A stretch of 64,000 nucleotides of DNA from Pseudomonas sp. AKS31 (GCF_023634765.1 NZ_JAMLFX010000004.1:29520-93519); one strand, 5' to 3'. Numbered from the stretch's first letter, positions 38,083-47,297 are shown. Notes: generated by a model from the letters alone, not told the origin. Numbers and translations are program-made.

Positions 38083-38243
38083 CTCACCCCAGCCCTCTCC
38101 CAGAGGGAGAGGGGGCCGACCTGGTTGTTTTAACGTGCTTCATCGACCTGAGATACCGAGTCGAATACAGATTCGGAATAGCATGAAGAACGGCTCCCTT
38201 TCCCCCTCGCCCCCTTGGGGGAGAGGGTTGGGGTGAGGGGGGG
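38083..38243. repeat. composite CTCACCCC-family intergenic repeat
   Basis: A palindromic-ended block of about 160 bp: left arm CCCTCACCCCAGCCCTCTCC, right arm GGGAGAGGGTTGGGGTGAGG as its near-complement. Internal CATCGACCTGA is shared with the blocks at 2075 and 11890. The 313-bp gap 38059-38371 contains only this repeat. Confidence 0.85.
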
Positions 38244-38371
38244 AAGCAGTCTCCCTGACACACCATCACGCTGACCGGACTGTCATCATTCCTGGCAGTT
38301 ACGGTCATTGCTGTAAGACGCGGTCTTGCGGACAATCAACGCCACGTTTCCCGCTCATGGATTTACCCAGC

Positions 38372-39178
38372 ATGTCGCAACCGATCTTTTTCGCCCACGC
38401 CAACGGTTTCCCTTCGGGCACCTATGGCAAGTTGTTCGCGGCCCTGGCGCCCGAGTACCGGGTCGCGCATCTGGAGCAGCATGCCCATGACCCGCGCTTC
38501 CCGGCGGATGACAATTGGTACAACCTCGTCGACGAGTTGATCCACCATCTGCAGCAACAGGATCAGCCGGTGTGGGGCGTCGGCCATTCCTTCGGCGGCG
38601 TACTGCATTTGCACGCGGCGCTGCGTTGCCCTGAGCTGTATCGCGGCGTGGTGATGCTCGATTCGCCAGTGCTGACCCGCACCGATCAGTGGGTCATCCG
38701 CGCCGCCAAGCGTTTTGGTTTCATCGACAAACTGACCCCGGCCGGCCGCACCCTTGGCCGCCGTGAAGAGTTCGCCGACCTCGACAGCGCGCGCCGCTAT
38801 TTTGCCGGCAAGACGCTGTTCCGTGGTTTTGATCCGGAATGTTTCGATGCCTACCTGCAGCACGGTTTGCACCAGGTCGGCGACAAACTGCGCCTGCGTT
38901 TCGACCCGGCCACCGAGATCAGCATCTATCGCGGCGTGCCGCACACCAGCCCTGGCCACACCCGGAAATTGCAGGTGCCGCTGGCGGTGGTGCGCGGGCA
39001 CAAGAGTCGCGTGGTCATGCGCCATCACACCCGGTTCGTTTCGCGTCTGGCCCAGGGCGAGGCACTGAGCATGCCCGGCGGCCACATGTTCCCGCTTGAG
39101 CGGCCGCAGGACACCGCGCGGTTGTTGAAGAATCTGTTTACCCGGTGGGAAAACCGTCAGGACAAGGATTGCGCATGA
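38372..39178 (+). CDS. alpha/beta hydrolase
   Basis: A 268-residue hydrolase with the nucleophile elbow GHSFGG (S at about 80), the oxyanion segment FAHANGFPSGTYG and a late histidine in MPGGHMFPLE. The substrate is unknown. The start is placed at the second ATG (MSQPIFFAHANG); an in-frame ATG at 38357 is equally open and neither has a clear ribosome site. It overlaps the next hydrolase gene by four bases (ATGA). Confidence 0.82.
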   Translation: MSQPIFFAHANGFPSGTYGKLFAALAPEYRVAHLEQHAHDPRFPADDNWYNLVDELIHHLQQQDQPVWGVGHSFGGVLHLHAALRCPELYRGVVMLDSPVLTRTDQWVIRAAKRFGFIDKLTPAGRTLGRREEFADLDSARRYFAGKTLFRGFDPECFDAYLQHGLHQVGDKLRLRFDPATEISIYRGVPHTSPGHTRKLQVPLAVVRGHKSRVVMRHHTRFVSRLAQGEALSMPGGHMFPLERPQDTARLLKNLFTRWENRQDKDCA

Positions 39179-40029
39179 GTCCGACTTTCGAAGAAGTGCG
39201 CCTGAGCCTGCCGCATATCGAACTGGCGGCGCATTTGTTCGGTCCCGAGGACGGTCTGCCGGTGATCGCCCTGCATGGCTGGCTCGACAACGCCAACAGC
39301 TTTGCCCGATTGGCGCCGAAGCTCAAAGGCCTGCGCATCATCGCTTTGGACATGGCCGGGCACGGGCATTCCGGGCACCGGCCGAACGGCGCCGGCTATG
39401 CGCTGTGGGATTACGCCCATGATGTGCTGCAAGTTGCCGAACAGCTGGGCTGGAAGCGTTTCGGTCTGCTCGGGCACTCGATGGGCGCGATTGTTTCGCT
39501 GGTGCTGGCGGGGTCGTTGCCGGAGCGCATCAGCCATCTGGCGCTGATCGACGGTGTGATTGCGCCTACAGATAAAGGCGAAAATGCGGCCGAGCGCATG
39601 GGCATGGCCCTGCAAGCGCAACTGGATCTGCGCGAGAAGCGCAAACCGGTCTACAACACCCTCGACCGCGCCATCGAAGCGCGTATGAAAGGTCTGGTGG
39701 CGGTCAGCCGTGAGGCGGCTGAATTGTTGGCCCAGCGCGGTCTGATGCCGGTGCCCGGCGGTTACACCTGGCGCACCGACAATCGCCTGACCCTGCCATC
39801 GCCGCTGCGCCTGACCCAGGAACAGGCAATGGCGTTCGCGCTTCGAGTCAGTTGCCCGGCGCACCTGGTGGTCGCGGCTGACGGCATGCTGGCCAAACAT
39901 CCCGAACTGCTGGAGCGTCTACCCTTTAGCCGGGAACAGCTGGCAGGCGGGCACCATTTGCACCTGAACGACGAGGCCGGTGCCGACCTTGTCGCAGACT
40001 GTTTCAATCGGTTCTTCGCCATTCCTTGA
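39175..40029 (+). CDS. alpha/beta hydrolase
   Basis: A 284-residue hydrolase with HGWLDNANSF (oxyanion), the elbow GHSMGA (S at about 104), aspartate/LIDGVIAP region and late histidine in AGGHHLHLNDEA. It resembles the esterase/lipase group of small pseudomonad hydrolases. It overlaps the preceding hydrolase (ATGA), so two hydrolases of different families are translated together. Substrates unknown. Confidence 0.84.
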   Translation: MSPTFEEVRLSLPHIELAAHLFGPEDGLPVIALHGWLDNANSFARLAPKLKGLRIIALDMAGHGHSGHRPNGAGYALWDYAHDVLQVAEQLGWKRFGLLGHSMGAIVSLVLAGSLPERISHLALIDGVIAPTDKGENAAERMGMALQAQLDLREKRKPVYNTLDRAIEARMKGLVAVSREAAELLAQRGLMPVPGGYTWRTDNRLTLPSPLRLTQEQAMAFALRVSCPAHLVVAADGMLAKHPELLERLPFSREQLAGGHHLHLNDEAGADLVADCFNRFFAIP

Positions 40030-40132
40030 CTTGCTGCGGGCAACTGTCGAGGCTGGGCGGGTTGAAATGGGAGACAACCACGATGGATTTCTATACCGCT
40101 GCGACCTCGAATCATCCAGCATTGCCGATCCG

Positions 40133-40951
40133 ATGAGCCTGACTATGCGCTCACTCAGTCTGTTGGCACTGTGCTGTTTCAGTACCGTTTCGTTCGCCGC
40201 CGACGTGCCGGGCAGTCAGGATCTGCAGATCGTGCCGCGCCTGGCCGATGCGCAAATCGTCGATTACCGTCCGCCCGTGGAGCTTGAACGGATCTATCCA
40301 CTGGGCTCGATCCGCAAGATCAGCGGACAGTTGCGTTTCGACGGCCAGGTCACCGCCCGTGGCCAGACCACTTCGGTGACCTACGAGTTGCCCCCCGAAC
40401 ACTCCGCCACCGAAGCCTTTACTGCCGCTCGTGAAGCGCTGCAAAAGCAGGACGCGCAATTGCTGTTCTGGTGTCAGGCGCGTGATTGCGGCGAAAGCAG
40501 CCTGTGGGCCAACGAGGTGTTCGGTAACTCCAAGTTGTACGGTGCTGACGAGCAACAGGCATATCTGTTGTTGAGGCTGGCCGCACCGCGCGACAACACG
40601 CTGGTGGCGCTTTACAGCATCACGCGCGGCAATCGCAAAGCCTACCTGCATGTCGAACAGTTCGAGGCGACTGCACCGTTGGGTGAGCTGCTGCCGACCT
40701 CAGCGACCCTGTTGCGGCAGTTGAAAAGCACCGGTGAACTGGATTTCCCAGATCGCGTGAATGACCCGGATGACACCTGGCTACGCCTGATTTCCCGTGG
40801 CCTTAACCTCGATACGACATTGCGTGTGACCGTGTCCGGGCCGAAAGCCGAGGCCTGGCGACAGGCGCTGATCAATCAGGGGGTGCGCGCGGCACGCCTG
40901 GAAACCGGCAGTGTCGAAGGCTCTGGCCTGCGCATCGATCTGTTGCGTTAA
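40133..40951 (+). CDS. DUF4892 periplasmic protein
   Basis: A 272-residue exported protein: signal peptide (SLSLLALCCFSTVSFAA, cleavage near SFA-AD), then a domain with the pattern GSQDLQIVPRLADAQIVDY and SGLRIDLLR typical of the DUF4892 family in pseudomonads. Function unknown. The start is uncertain among ATGs at 40133 and 40145; the upstream in-frame extension to 39980 overlaps the hydrolase gene. Confidence 0.78.
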   Translation: MSLTMRSLSLLALCCFSTVSFAADVPGSQDLQIVPRLADAQIVDYRPPVELERIYPLGSIRKISGQLRFDGQVTARGQTTSVTYELPPEHSATEAFTAAREALQKQDAQLLFWCQARDCGESSLWANEVFGNSKLYGADEQQAYLLLRLAAPRDNTLVALYSITRGNRKAYLHVEQFEATAPLGELLPTSATLLRQLKSTGELDFPDRVNDPDDTWLRLISRGLNLDTTLRVTVSGPKAEAWRQALINQGVRAARLETGSVEGSGLRIDLLR

Positions 40952-41020
40952 GCTGTTTCGGGCGAGCACGAATCGCGTGTTCGCCTACTCTTTGCCTGAC
41001 TGACTTTTTCGAGACCTTAC

Positions 41021-42073
41021 ATGCTCAATAACGATCGCCTGCTGGTGCAGATCCTGCTGCTGGTGTTGTTTGGTGCCAGCCTGTGGGTGATGGCTCCGTT
41101 CTGGTCGGCGCTGTTCTGGGGCGCGGTGCTGGCGTTTGCCAGTTGGCCGCTGATGCGTTTGTTGACCCGTTGGCTCAATGGTCGCGAATCCCTGGCTGCC
41201 GCGATTCTGACGTTGGGCTGGATGCTGCTGGTGGCAGCGCCGCTGGTGTGGCTGGGGTTCAACCTGGCGGATCACGTGCGCGATGCCACGGCGTTTATCA
41301 AGGATGTGCAGGTCGACGGTCTGCCGGAGGCGCCGGTGTGGCTGGGGACTTTGCCGTTTGTGGGAGAACGCCTGGTCGGGCTGTGGAACAGCATCGATCA
41401 GCAGGGCGCCGCACTGATGGTGTCGATCAAGCCCTATCTGGGGCAGGTCGGCAACTGGCTGCTGGCGCGCAGCGCGCAGATTGGCGGCGGGATTCTCGAG
41501 CTGACCCTGAGCATCGTCTTTGTGTTCTTTTTCTATCGCGACGGGCCGCGGCTGGCGGCGTTTGTGCACGGTCTGCTGGAGCGGCTGATCGGTGATCGGG
41601 CGGGGTATTACATCGAGTTGGTGGCCGGCACGGTGCAGCGGGTGGTCAACGGCGTGATCGGCACGGCTGCGGCGCAGGCGGTTCTGGCGTTGATCGGGTT
41701 TTTGATTGCCGGGGTGCCGGGGGCGCTGGTGCTCGGGATTGTCACCTTCCTGTTGAGTCTGATTCCGATGGGGCCGCCGTTGGTGTGGGTGCCGGCCACG
41801 GCCTGGCTGGCGTGGAAGGGCGAGTACGGGATGGCGGTGTTTCTCGGGATCTGGGGGACGTTCATCATCAGTGGCGTGGACAATGTGCTCAAGCCGTATC
41901 TGATCAGTCGCGGGGGGAATTTGCCGTTGGTGATTGTGTTGCTTGGGGTGTTTGGCGGGTTGATTGCGTTTGGGTTTATCGGGTTGTTTATCGGGCCTAC
42001 GTTGTTGGCGGTGGCTTACAGTTTGTTGACGGATTGGAGCAAGAGTCAGTCTCGGGTTGAGGATCGGCGGTAG
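41021..42073 (+). CDS. AI-2E/PerM-family transporter
   Basis: A 350-residue membrane protein with about eight helices, matching the AI-2 exporter (TqsA)/PerM family. Typical parts are the N-terminal pair of helices, a soluble central section (residues about 90-150) and the ending FGFIGLFIGPTLLAVAYSLL. Substrate is unclear; members export AI-2, sodium or other solutes. The GC content of the last third is strongly G-biased on the + strand. A dispersed repeat starts 7 bp after the stop. Confidence 0.83.
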   Translation: MLNNDRLLVQILLLVLFGASLWVMAPFWSALFWGAVLAFASWPLMRLLTRWLNGRESLAAAILTLGWMLLVAAPLVWLGFNLADHVRDATAFIKDVQVDGLPEAPVWLGTLPFVGERLVGLWNSIDQQGAALMVSIKPYLGQVGNWLLARSAQIGGGILELTLSIVFVFFFYRDGPRLAAFVHGLLERLIGDRAGYYIELVAGTVQRVVNGVIGTAAAQAVLALIGFLIAGVPGALVLGIVTFLLSLIPMGPPLVWVPATAWLAWKGEYGMAVFLGIWGTFIISGVDNVLKPYLISRGGNLPLVIVLLGVFGGLIAFGFIGLFIGPTLLAVAYSLLTDWSKSQSRVEDRR

Positions 42074-42079
42074 CTTTTT

Positions 42080-42503
42080 GGGTTTTGGGTGTATATCCAT
42101 TGCTGCGGTAACGGCTGCTTAAGGTTCCGCCCTTACGGGTCACTTTTGACAAACGCGAACGCCTCAAAAGTAACCAAAAACGCTTGCTCCTGCGTGCGGC
42201 CCGCTCGCTGGGGCTCGGGATTCCTTCGCTCCGGGATCGATCCGGGCGCAGCGTCTCCGGTTTGCTTCGCTGCACCTACTCCCGCTGTGTTCGACTGCCT
42301 CGAACGGTCGCTGCGCTCCCACGCCCGGATCAATCCCGGAACGAAGCCTTCCGACGTCGCCCTACAGATCAAGAGCGGCAGCCGAGCTAACGCTCATCCT
42401 GTTGAGTGGTGAGAAGCAAAAGCGATTCGAGGTGTGTGCGGTTTTTGCTTTTGCTCTTCTGTGGGAGTTGGCTTGCCAGCGATGGCGACCTGACAGCCGA
42501 CCA
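42080..42503 (+). repeat. dispersed repeat of about 420 bp, copy 1
   Basis: Starts with GGTTTTGGGTGTATATCC just after the AI-2E transporter gene and ends with CCTGACAGCCGACCA. It shares long stretches with 51999-52461, including CGGTTCCGCCCTTACGG-type, TTCGCTGCACCT, CGAACGGTCGCTGCGCTCCC and GCCGAGCTAACGCTCATCCT segments, and the same order and orientation. It contains a TCACTTTTGA ... TCAAAAGTAAC hairpin (around 42140-42175) and a degenerate REP (42459-42483). Reading frames within it look like noise rather than genes. It fills most of the 545-bp gap. Confidence 0.82.
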
Positions 42504-42527
42504 GACTCTTTGACCTTTCACAATCCT

Positions 42528-42610
42528 CTGTAGGAGCTGCCGAAGGCTGCGATCTTTTGCCGTTGTTTTTTTACAATCAAAAGATCGCAGCCTTCGGCAA
42601 CTCCTACAGG
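42528..42610. repeat. inverted repeat pair, AGATCGCAGCCTTCGGCAGCTCC family
   Basis: Copies at 42528-42558 and 42577-42610 with a T-rich spacer. On either strand it could help end transcription of the flanking genes. Confidence 0.9.
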
Positions 42611-42618
42611 AGGGCAAC

Positions 42619-43269
42619 TTATGTGGCGACGTTGAGGTATTTGCCCACTGACGCAGTTTTTTCCAGCGAGTACTGTTTGCTCAAATTGGCGATCATGCGG
42701 TTCAGCGCTTCAGTCGTGCTCTGGGTCGAAGCGGTCTGTTCTTCGTCAGGTCGTTCCCGGCCTGCCTGTAGCGCCGCTTTCAACTCGTCACTGCTCACGC
42801 CGCCACTGCTGTCGCTGTCTAGCACCTTGAGCAGCGCGGCACTGGTGTCGGTGCTGGTCGTTGCGGTGCTGTTGTTGCTGGTTTGCAGTGCGCTGTCGAG
42901 TTCGGTCGCGGTTACGCTGCCGTCGCCATCGGTGTCGAGTGCGCTGATCAGGGCGTCGGCGAGTTCGGTGTCCGGAGCTTGATCGCGTGGCGGTGGCGGA
43001 GGGGGCGCCATGACGGTCATTTCTTCGGCGCTGAGGCTGCCGCTGGCGTCGCTGTCCAGATCGCCGAATTGTTTACTCAGGTTGACCAGCAGGCCGTCGT
43101 CGGACTTCTGCGACAGGGCGCTTTGCAGTTCGTCCTGATCCACCGCGCTGTCGCCGTTGCTGTCGAGTTTGGCGAACAGTTCTTTTTGCAGTTGCTGGCT
43201 GCGGGCGTTTTGCGTGGAGGTACTGCTGGTGCTGGTATAGCTCGTGTAGTTGCTGACGCTACCGATCAT
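42619..43269 (-). CDS. EF-hand calcium-binding protein
   Basis: A 216-residue protein with four EF-hand loops, at about 36-47 (DSNGDSAVDQDE), 72-83 (DSDASGSLSAEE), 112-123 (DTDGDGSVTATE) and 151-162 (DSDSSGGVSSDE). A run of prolines (PPPPPP) separates the two EF pairs. The N-terminus is Ser/Thr-rich with no classical signal peptide, so it is cytoplasmic or exported by a non-Sec route. Related proteins are sometimes called XopAW-like, but no type III genes are nearby. The start ATG follows GGGAG; an upstream GTG falls inside that ribosome site. Confidence 0.82.
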   Translation of the reverse strand: MIGSVSNYTSYTSTSSTSTQNARSQQLQKELFAKLDSNGDSAVDQDELQSALSQKSDDGLLVNLSKQFGDLDSDASGSLSAEEMTVMAPPPPPPRDQAPDTELADALISALDTDGDGSVTATELDSALQTSNNSTATTSTDTSAALLKVLDSDSSGGVSSDELKAALQAGRERPDEEQTASTQSTTEALNRMIANLSKQYSLEKTASVGKYLNVAT

Positions 43270-43414
43270 CGGACTCACTCCCTGGAATGGAAAGCCGGTG
43301 GGTGCACCGGCTTATGCAGCCTCAGGGCGCAAGTTGTCGGGGGTATGTGGGATTTGTACCGGTGGGTACACACGATGCAATGAACACCAAATACCTTGTA
43401 GGAGTGTGTGTTTC

Positions 43415-44464
43415 TCAGAGGCGGGGCAGGCGAATGATGGCGGTGAGGCCGCCGCCGGGGGTTTCTTCAAGATTGAGCTGGCCACCCAATCGCTGCGCCG
43501 CCTCGCGGGCAATGGTCATGCCCAGGCCAACACCGCCGGAGTTGCGATTGCGCGAGCCTTCCAGACGATAAAACGGTTCAAACACCGCTTCCCGCTTGTC
43601 CTCGGCAATCCCCGGGCCGTGGTCGATCACGCGGATCAGCAGTTGCTCGCGTTGATCCTGCAATTCGATGCGTGCCTGCCCGGCATAACGCAAGGCATTG
43701 TCCATGAGGTTGTTGATGCACGAACGCAGCGCCATCGGCTGTACCGGCAACGGTGCGCAATGGCCGCTGACCTGTACGTCGGCGCCTTGATCCTGAGCAT
43801 TTTCACAGAGCGACTCGACTAACGCCTGAACGTCCATCAACTGCAACGCTTCGCTGGTGCGCTGTTCGTGCAGGTAGGTGAGGGTGGCGTCGAGCATGCC
43901 GATCATGTCGTCCAGGTCCTGACGCATCTGGCCTTGCAGCTTTTCATCGCTGATGTTTTCCAGACGCAGTTTCAGGCGTGACAACGGTGTGCGCAGGTCG
44001 TGGGACACGGCACCGAGCATCCGCGCGCGCTGCTGCACCTGTTCGCGAATGCGTTGCTGCATCAGGTTGAAGGTGTAGGCGGCTTGACGCGCTTCCCGTG
44101 GGCCGGACTCGTCGAGTGGCGGGCTGTCGAGGTCTTCGCTGAGGCGTTCGGCGGCGTCGCTCAGGCGCTGGATCGGGCGACTGAGCAGTTTTGCGCCGTA
44201 CCACGCGGCGATCATCAACGTGATGAACTGGAAGGTCAGCGGCACCACCGGGCCACCGAACCATGGACGCGGTGGCCGTGGCGGGTAACGCGGATCGTGC
44301 GCCATCGGTTGCCCTTCGGCGCCTTGGGAGAACTCCGGGGGCGGCGGGGGCGGGGGCGGACCGTAGAGGCGGAACCAGGCAAAAGCCAGCAGATGCGCCA
44401 GGACGATCGCCACGAACAGCACGCCAAACAGGCGCCCGAACAGCGTGTCGAAGCGCGCCCGCAT
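43415..44464 (-). CDS. EnvZ/RstB-like sensor histidine kinase with proline-rich sensor
   Basis: A 349-residue kinase: helix about 10-30, then a very short periplasmic loop with eight consecutive prolines (36-43) and a PPRPPRPW motif, second helix about 73-92, HAMP, H-box with H155 (LGAVSHDLRTPLSRLKLR) and ATPase motifs (NNLMDNALRYA, DHGPGI, GVGLGMTIA). The tiny polyproline sensor suggests detection of membrane state or of a partner protein rather than a small ligand. The start overlaps the preceding regulator gene (ATGA). Confidence 0.85.
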   Translation of the reverse strand: MRARFDTLFGRLFGVLFVAIVLAHLLAFAWFRLYGPPPPPPPPEFSQGAEGQPMAHDPRYPPRPPRPWFGGPVVPLTFQFITLMIAAWYGAKLLSRPIQRLSDAAERLSEDLDSPPLDESGPREARQAAYTFNLMQQRIREQVQQRARMLGAVSHDLRTPLSRLKLRLENISDEKLQGQMRQDLDDMIGMLDATLTYLHEQRTSEALQLMDVQALVESLCENAQDQGADVQVSGHCAPLPVQPMALRSCINNLMDNALRYAGQARIELQDQREQLLIRVIDHGPGIAEDKREAVFEPFYRLEGSRNRNSGGVGLGMTIAREAAQRLGGQLNLEETPGGGLTAIIRLPRL

Positions 44465-45225
44465 CAGCCGATGTCTCGCGCGTCGAACAGGTAACCCTCA
44501 CCGCGCACGGTTTTGATCAACTGCGGTGCTTTCGGGTCGTCGCCGAGTTTCTGCCGCAGACGCGAGACCAGCAAGTCGATGCTGCGGTCGAACGCTTCGA
44601 TCGATCGACCCCGGGCCGCGTCGAGCAATTGCTCGCGGCTGAGCACCCGGCGAGGACGTTCGATAAACACCCACAGCAAGCGGAATTCGGCGTTGGACAG
44701 CGGCACCACCAGGCCATCGTCGGCGATCAGCTGGCGCAGGACGCTGTTCAGGCGCCAGTTGTCGAAACGAATGTTGGCCCGCTGTTCAGTACGGTCATCA
44801 CGTACCCGGCGCAGGATGGTCTGAATGCGCGCGACCAGTTCGCGCGGTTCGAACGGTTTGGCCATGTAGTCATCGGCACCCAGTTCCAGGCCGATGATGC
44901 GATCGGTCGGTTCGCAGCGGGCGGTGAGCATCAGGATCGGGATGTCCGATTCGGCGCGCAGCCAGCGACACAGCGACAGGCCGTCTTCGCCGGGCAGCAT
45001 CAGGTCCAGCACGACGACGTCGAAATGTTCGGCCTGCATTGCCTGCCGCATCGCCGCACCGTCGGTGACGCCGCTGGCGTGGATGTTGAAGCGGGCGAGG
45101 TAATCGATCATCAGCTCGCGGATCGGCACGTCATCGTCGACGATCAGCGCACGAATGCTCCAGCGCTTGTCGTCTTTAGGCTCATCCTTCGCGGTCATTT
45201 GGGTGTTGTGCATGGGGCTGTTCAT
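44464..45225 (-). CDS. OmpR-family response regulator
   Basis: A 253-residue regulator: N-terminal tail of about 22 residues, acidic pocket VDDD, phosphoacceptor D74 (VVVLDLMLPGEDG), lysine in DDYMAKPF, and a winged helix ending TVRGEGYLFDARD. The start is uncertain: the ATG giving MNSPMHNTQ was chosen, but later ATGs (45213, 45198) or a TTG at 45249 are possible and none has a clear ribosome site. It heads a two-gene operon with the polyproline sensor kinase. The target genes are unknown. Confidence 0.82.
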   Translation of the reverse strand: MNSPMHNTQMTAKDEPKDDKRWSIRALIVDDDVPIRELMIDYLARFNIHASGVTDGAAMRQAMQAEHFDVVVLDLMLPGEDGLSLCRWLRAESDIPILMLTARCEPTDRIIGLELGADDYMAKPFEPRELVARIQTILRRVRDDRTEQRANIRFDNWRLNSVLRQLIADDGLVVPLSNAEFRLLWVFIERPRRVLSREQLLDAARGRSIEAFDRSIDLLVSRLRQKLGDDPKAPQLIKTVRGEGYLFDARDIG

Positions 45226-45362
45226 CTGCCAGTAGGCCGCCAACCACAAAAGATGGGCTGCGAGGTGGTGGTTTCAGCATAGGCGTCCGGCCGTGAGGCG
45301 GGAAGTGCTGATGTAAGGACGTATTGCGGCTGGCGAGGCTAGCGCGGGTGCTTGTTGCTGGC

Positions 45363-45389
45363 GTGTCGGTTGTGTATCGGAGTCGACAC
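45363..45389. promoter_or_regulatory. inverted repeat between the regulator gene and pyrF
   Basis: GTGTCG (45363-45368) and CGACAC (45384-45389) are separated by 15 bp in the 284-bp divergent gap. It could be a regulator site for either side. Nothing else was recognised in this gap. Confidence 0.3.
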
Positions 45390-45509
45390 AATAGCAGCGA
45401 GCGCTATGCTGATCACGGTCGACGCGACGATTTACCGATCATCGGGTGCCGCGCCGCCGCCGGTTCCGCTACAATGCGCGCCGATTTCGACCTGCCTGAG
45501 AGCCCATTC

Positions 45510-46208
45510 ATGTCCGCCTGCCAGACTCCTATCATCGTCGCCCTGGATTTCCCTACCCGTGACGCCGCACTGAAGCTGGCCGACCAGTTGGACCCGAAAC
45601 TGTGCCGGGTCAAAGTGGGCAAGGAACTGTTCACCAGTTGCGCTGCGGAAATTGTCGGCACCCTGCGTGACAAGGGTTTTGAAGTATTCCTCGACCTGAA
45701 ATTCCACGACATTCCCAACACCACCGCGATGGCCGTGAAAGCTGCTGCCGAGATGGGCGTGTGGATGGTCAACGTGCATTGCTCCGGTGGCCTGCGCATG
45801 ATGGCCGCCTGCCGTGAAGAGCTGGACAAGCGCAGCGGCCCGCAGCCGTTGCTGATCGGAGTGACCGTGCTGACTTCGATGGAACGTGAAGATCTGGCCG
45901 GTATCGGTCTGGATATCGAGCCACAAGAGCAGGTTCTACGTCTGGCTGCACTCGCCGACAAGGCTGGCATGGACGGTCTGGTGTGCTCGGCGCTGGAAGC
46001 CACGGCACTGAAAACCGCGCACCCGTCGCTGCAACTGGTGACCCCGGGCATTCGTCCGGCCGGCAGCGCGCAGGACGATCAGCGTCGCATCCTGACCCCG
46101 CGTCAGGCGCTGGATGCCGGTTCCGATTATCTGGTGATTGGCCGTCCGATCAGCCAGGCAGCAGATCCGGCCAAGGCGCTGGCGTCGGTAGTAGCCGAAA
46201 TCGCCTAA
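45510..46208 (+). CDS. pyrF: orotidine 5'-phosphate decarboxylase
   Basis: A 232-residue TIM-barrel enzyme for the last step of UMP synthesis. The catalytic segment [12 protein letters not shown] supplies D62, K64 and D67, and the phosphate-binding end is [15 protein letters not shown] ... DYLVIGRPI. The length matches PyrF of E. coli group I. The start is the ATG giving [15 protein letters not shown]; the reading frame stays open far upstream but without family similarity. Confidence 0.95.
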   Translation: MSACQTPIIVALDFPTRDAALKLADQLDPKLCRVKVGKELFTSCAAEIVGTLRDKGFEVFLDLKFHDIPNTTAMAVKAAAEMGVWMVNVHCSGGLRMMAACREELDKRSGPQPLLIGVTVLTSMEREDLAGIGLDIEPQEQVLRLAALADKAGMDGLVCSALEATALKTAHPSLQLVTPGIRPAGSAQDDQRRILTPRQALDAGSDYLVIGRPISQAADPAKALASVVAEIA

Positions 46209-46290
46209 AAGATCGCAGCCTTCGGCAGCTCCTACAGGGGTTATTTGAACACCTGTAGGAGCTGGCGCAGCCTGCGATCTTTTGATCTTG
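46207..46290. repeat. inverted repeat pair, AGATCGCAGCCTTCGGCAGCTCC family
   Basis: Left copy 46207-46236, right copy 46252-46290; the right copy is diverged (GAGCTGGCGCAGCCTGC). It lies between convergent genes and overlaps the pyrF stop codon. Confidence 0.85.
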
Positions 46291-46292
46291 CT

Positions 46293-47297
46293 TTAGATTT
46301 TCAGTACCAACTTGCCAAAGTTCTCGCCGCTGAACAATTTCATCAGCGTTTCCGGGAAGGTTTCCAAGCCTTCGACGATATCTTCCTTGCTCTTGAGCTG
46401 CCCCTTGGCCATCCAGCCGGCCATTTCCTGCGCGGCGCTCGCGTATTGCGCGGCGTAATCCATCACTACAAAGCCTTCCATCCGCGCACGATTGACCAAC
46501 AGCGACAGGTAGTTGGCCGGGCCTTTGACCGCTTCCTTATTGTTGTACTGGCTGATCGCGCCGCAGATCACCACACGCGCCTTCATGTTCAACCGGCTCA
46601 GCACCGCATCGAGGATGTCGCCGCCGACGTTGTCGAAATACACATCGACGCCTTTCGGGCACTCGCGTTTAAGCCCGGCCACGACATCTTCGGATTTGTA
46701 GTCGATGGCACCGTCAAAGCCCAACTCATCGATGAGGAATTTGCACTTGTCGGCGCCACCGGCAATGCCAACCACGCGGCAGCCTTTGATCTTGGCGATC
46801 TGCCCGGCAATGCTGCCCACTGCGCCCGCCGCACCGGACAACACAACGGTGTCGCCGGCCTTTGGTGCGCCGACATCCAGCAGGGCGAAGTAGGCGGTCA
46901 TGCCGGTCATGCCCAGCGCTGACAGATACACCGGCAGCGGTGCCAGTTTCGGATCGACTTTGTAGAAACCTCTTGGCTCGCCAAGGAAATAATCCTGCAC
47001 GCCAATGGCGCCGTTGATGTAGTCCCCGACCGCAAAGCCAGGATTGTTCGAAGCAATGACTTTGCCGACCCCCAGCGCACGCATGACTTCACCGATACCC
47101 ACCGGCGGGATGTAGGACTTGCCTTCGTTCATCCAGCCGCGCATGGCCGGGTCGAGGGACAGGTATTCGTTCTTGACCAGAATCTGGCCCGCCACCGGTT
47201 CGCCGACCGGTACTTCCTGAAAGGTGAAGGTCTCGCGGTTGGCCGCGCCCACCGGGCGTTTGGCGAGCAGGAACTGGCGATTGGTCTGGTTGGTCAT
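46293..47297 (-). CDS. NADP-dependent oxidoreductase, MDR/CurA-like
   Basis: A 334-residue medium-chain dehydrogenase without zinc-binding residues. The nucleotide motif is VVLSGAAGAVGSIAGQIAKIKG; NADP preference is suggested by GGADKCKFL. It resembles leukotriene-B4 dehydrogenase/curcumin reductase enzymes that reduce alpha,beta-unsaturated ketones and aldehydes. The start is the second ATG-type codon (MTNQTNRQFLLAKRP); a GTG three codons earlier is possible. Divergent from the SDR gene. Confidence 0.88.
   Translation of the reverse strand: MTNQTNRQFLLAKRPVGAANRETFTFQEVPVGEPVAGQILVKNEYLSLDPAMRGWMNEGKSYIPPVGIGEVMRALGVGKVIASNNPGFAVGDYINGAIGVQDYFLGEPRGFYKVDPKLAPLPVYLSALGMTGMTAYFALLDVGAPKAGDTVVLSGAAGAVGSIAGQIAKIKGCRVVGIAGGADKCKFLIDELGFDGAIDYKSEDVVAGLKRECPKGVDVYFDNVGGDILDAVLSRLNMKARVVICGAISQYNNKEAVKGPANYLSLLVNRARMEGFVVMDYAAQYASAAQEMAGWMAKGQLKSKEDIVEGLETFPETLMKLFSGENFGKLVLKI

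Noticed and set aside
42089..42412. Peptide-coding frames within the dispersed repeat copies (also 52133-52597)
   Set aside because: The two copies keep DNA blocks but not a common protein frame; there is no ribosome site and copy 2 has expansions that break the frame.
42619..43269. Type III effector of the XopAW kind
   Set aside because: Only the EF-hands are shared; no type III genes, hrp box or secretion signal context was seen, so a calcium-binding protein of unknown role is the safer call.
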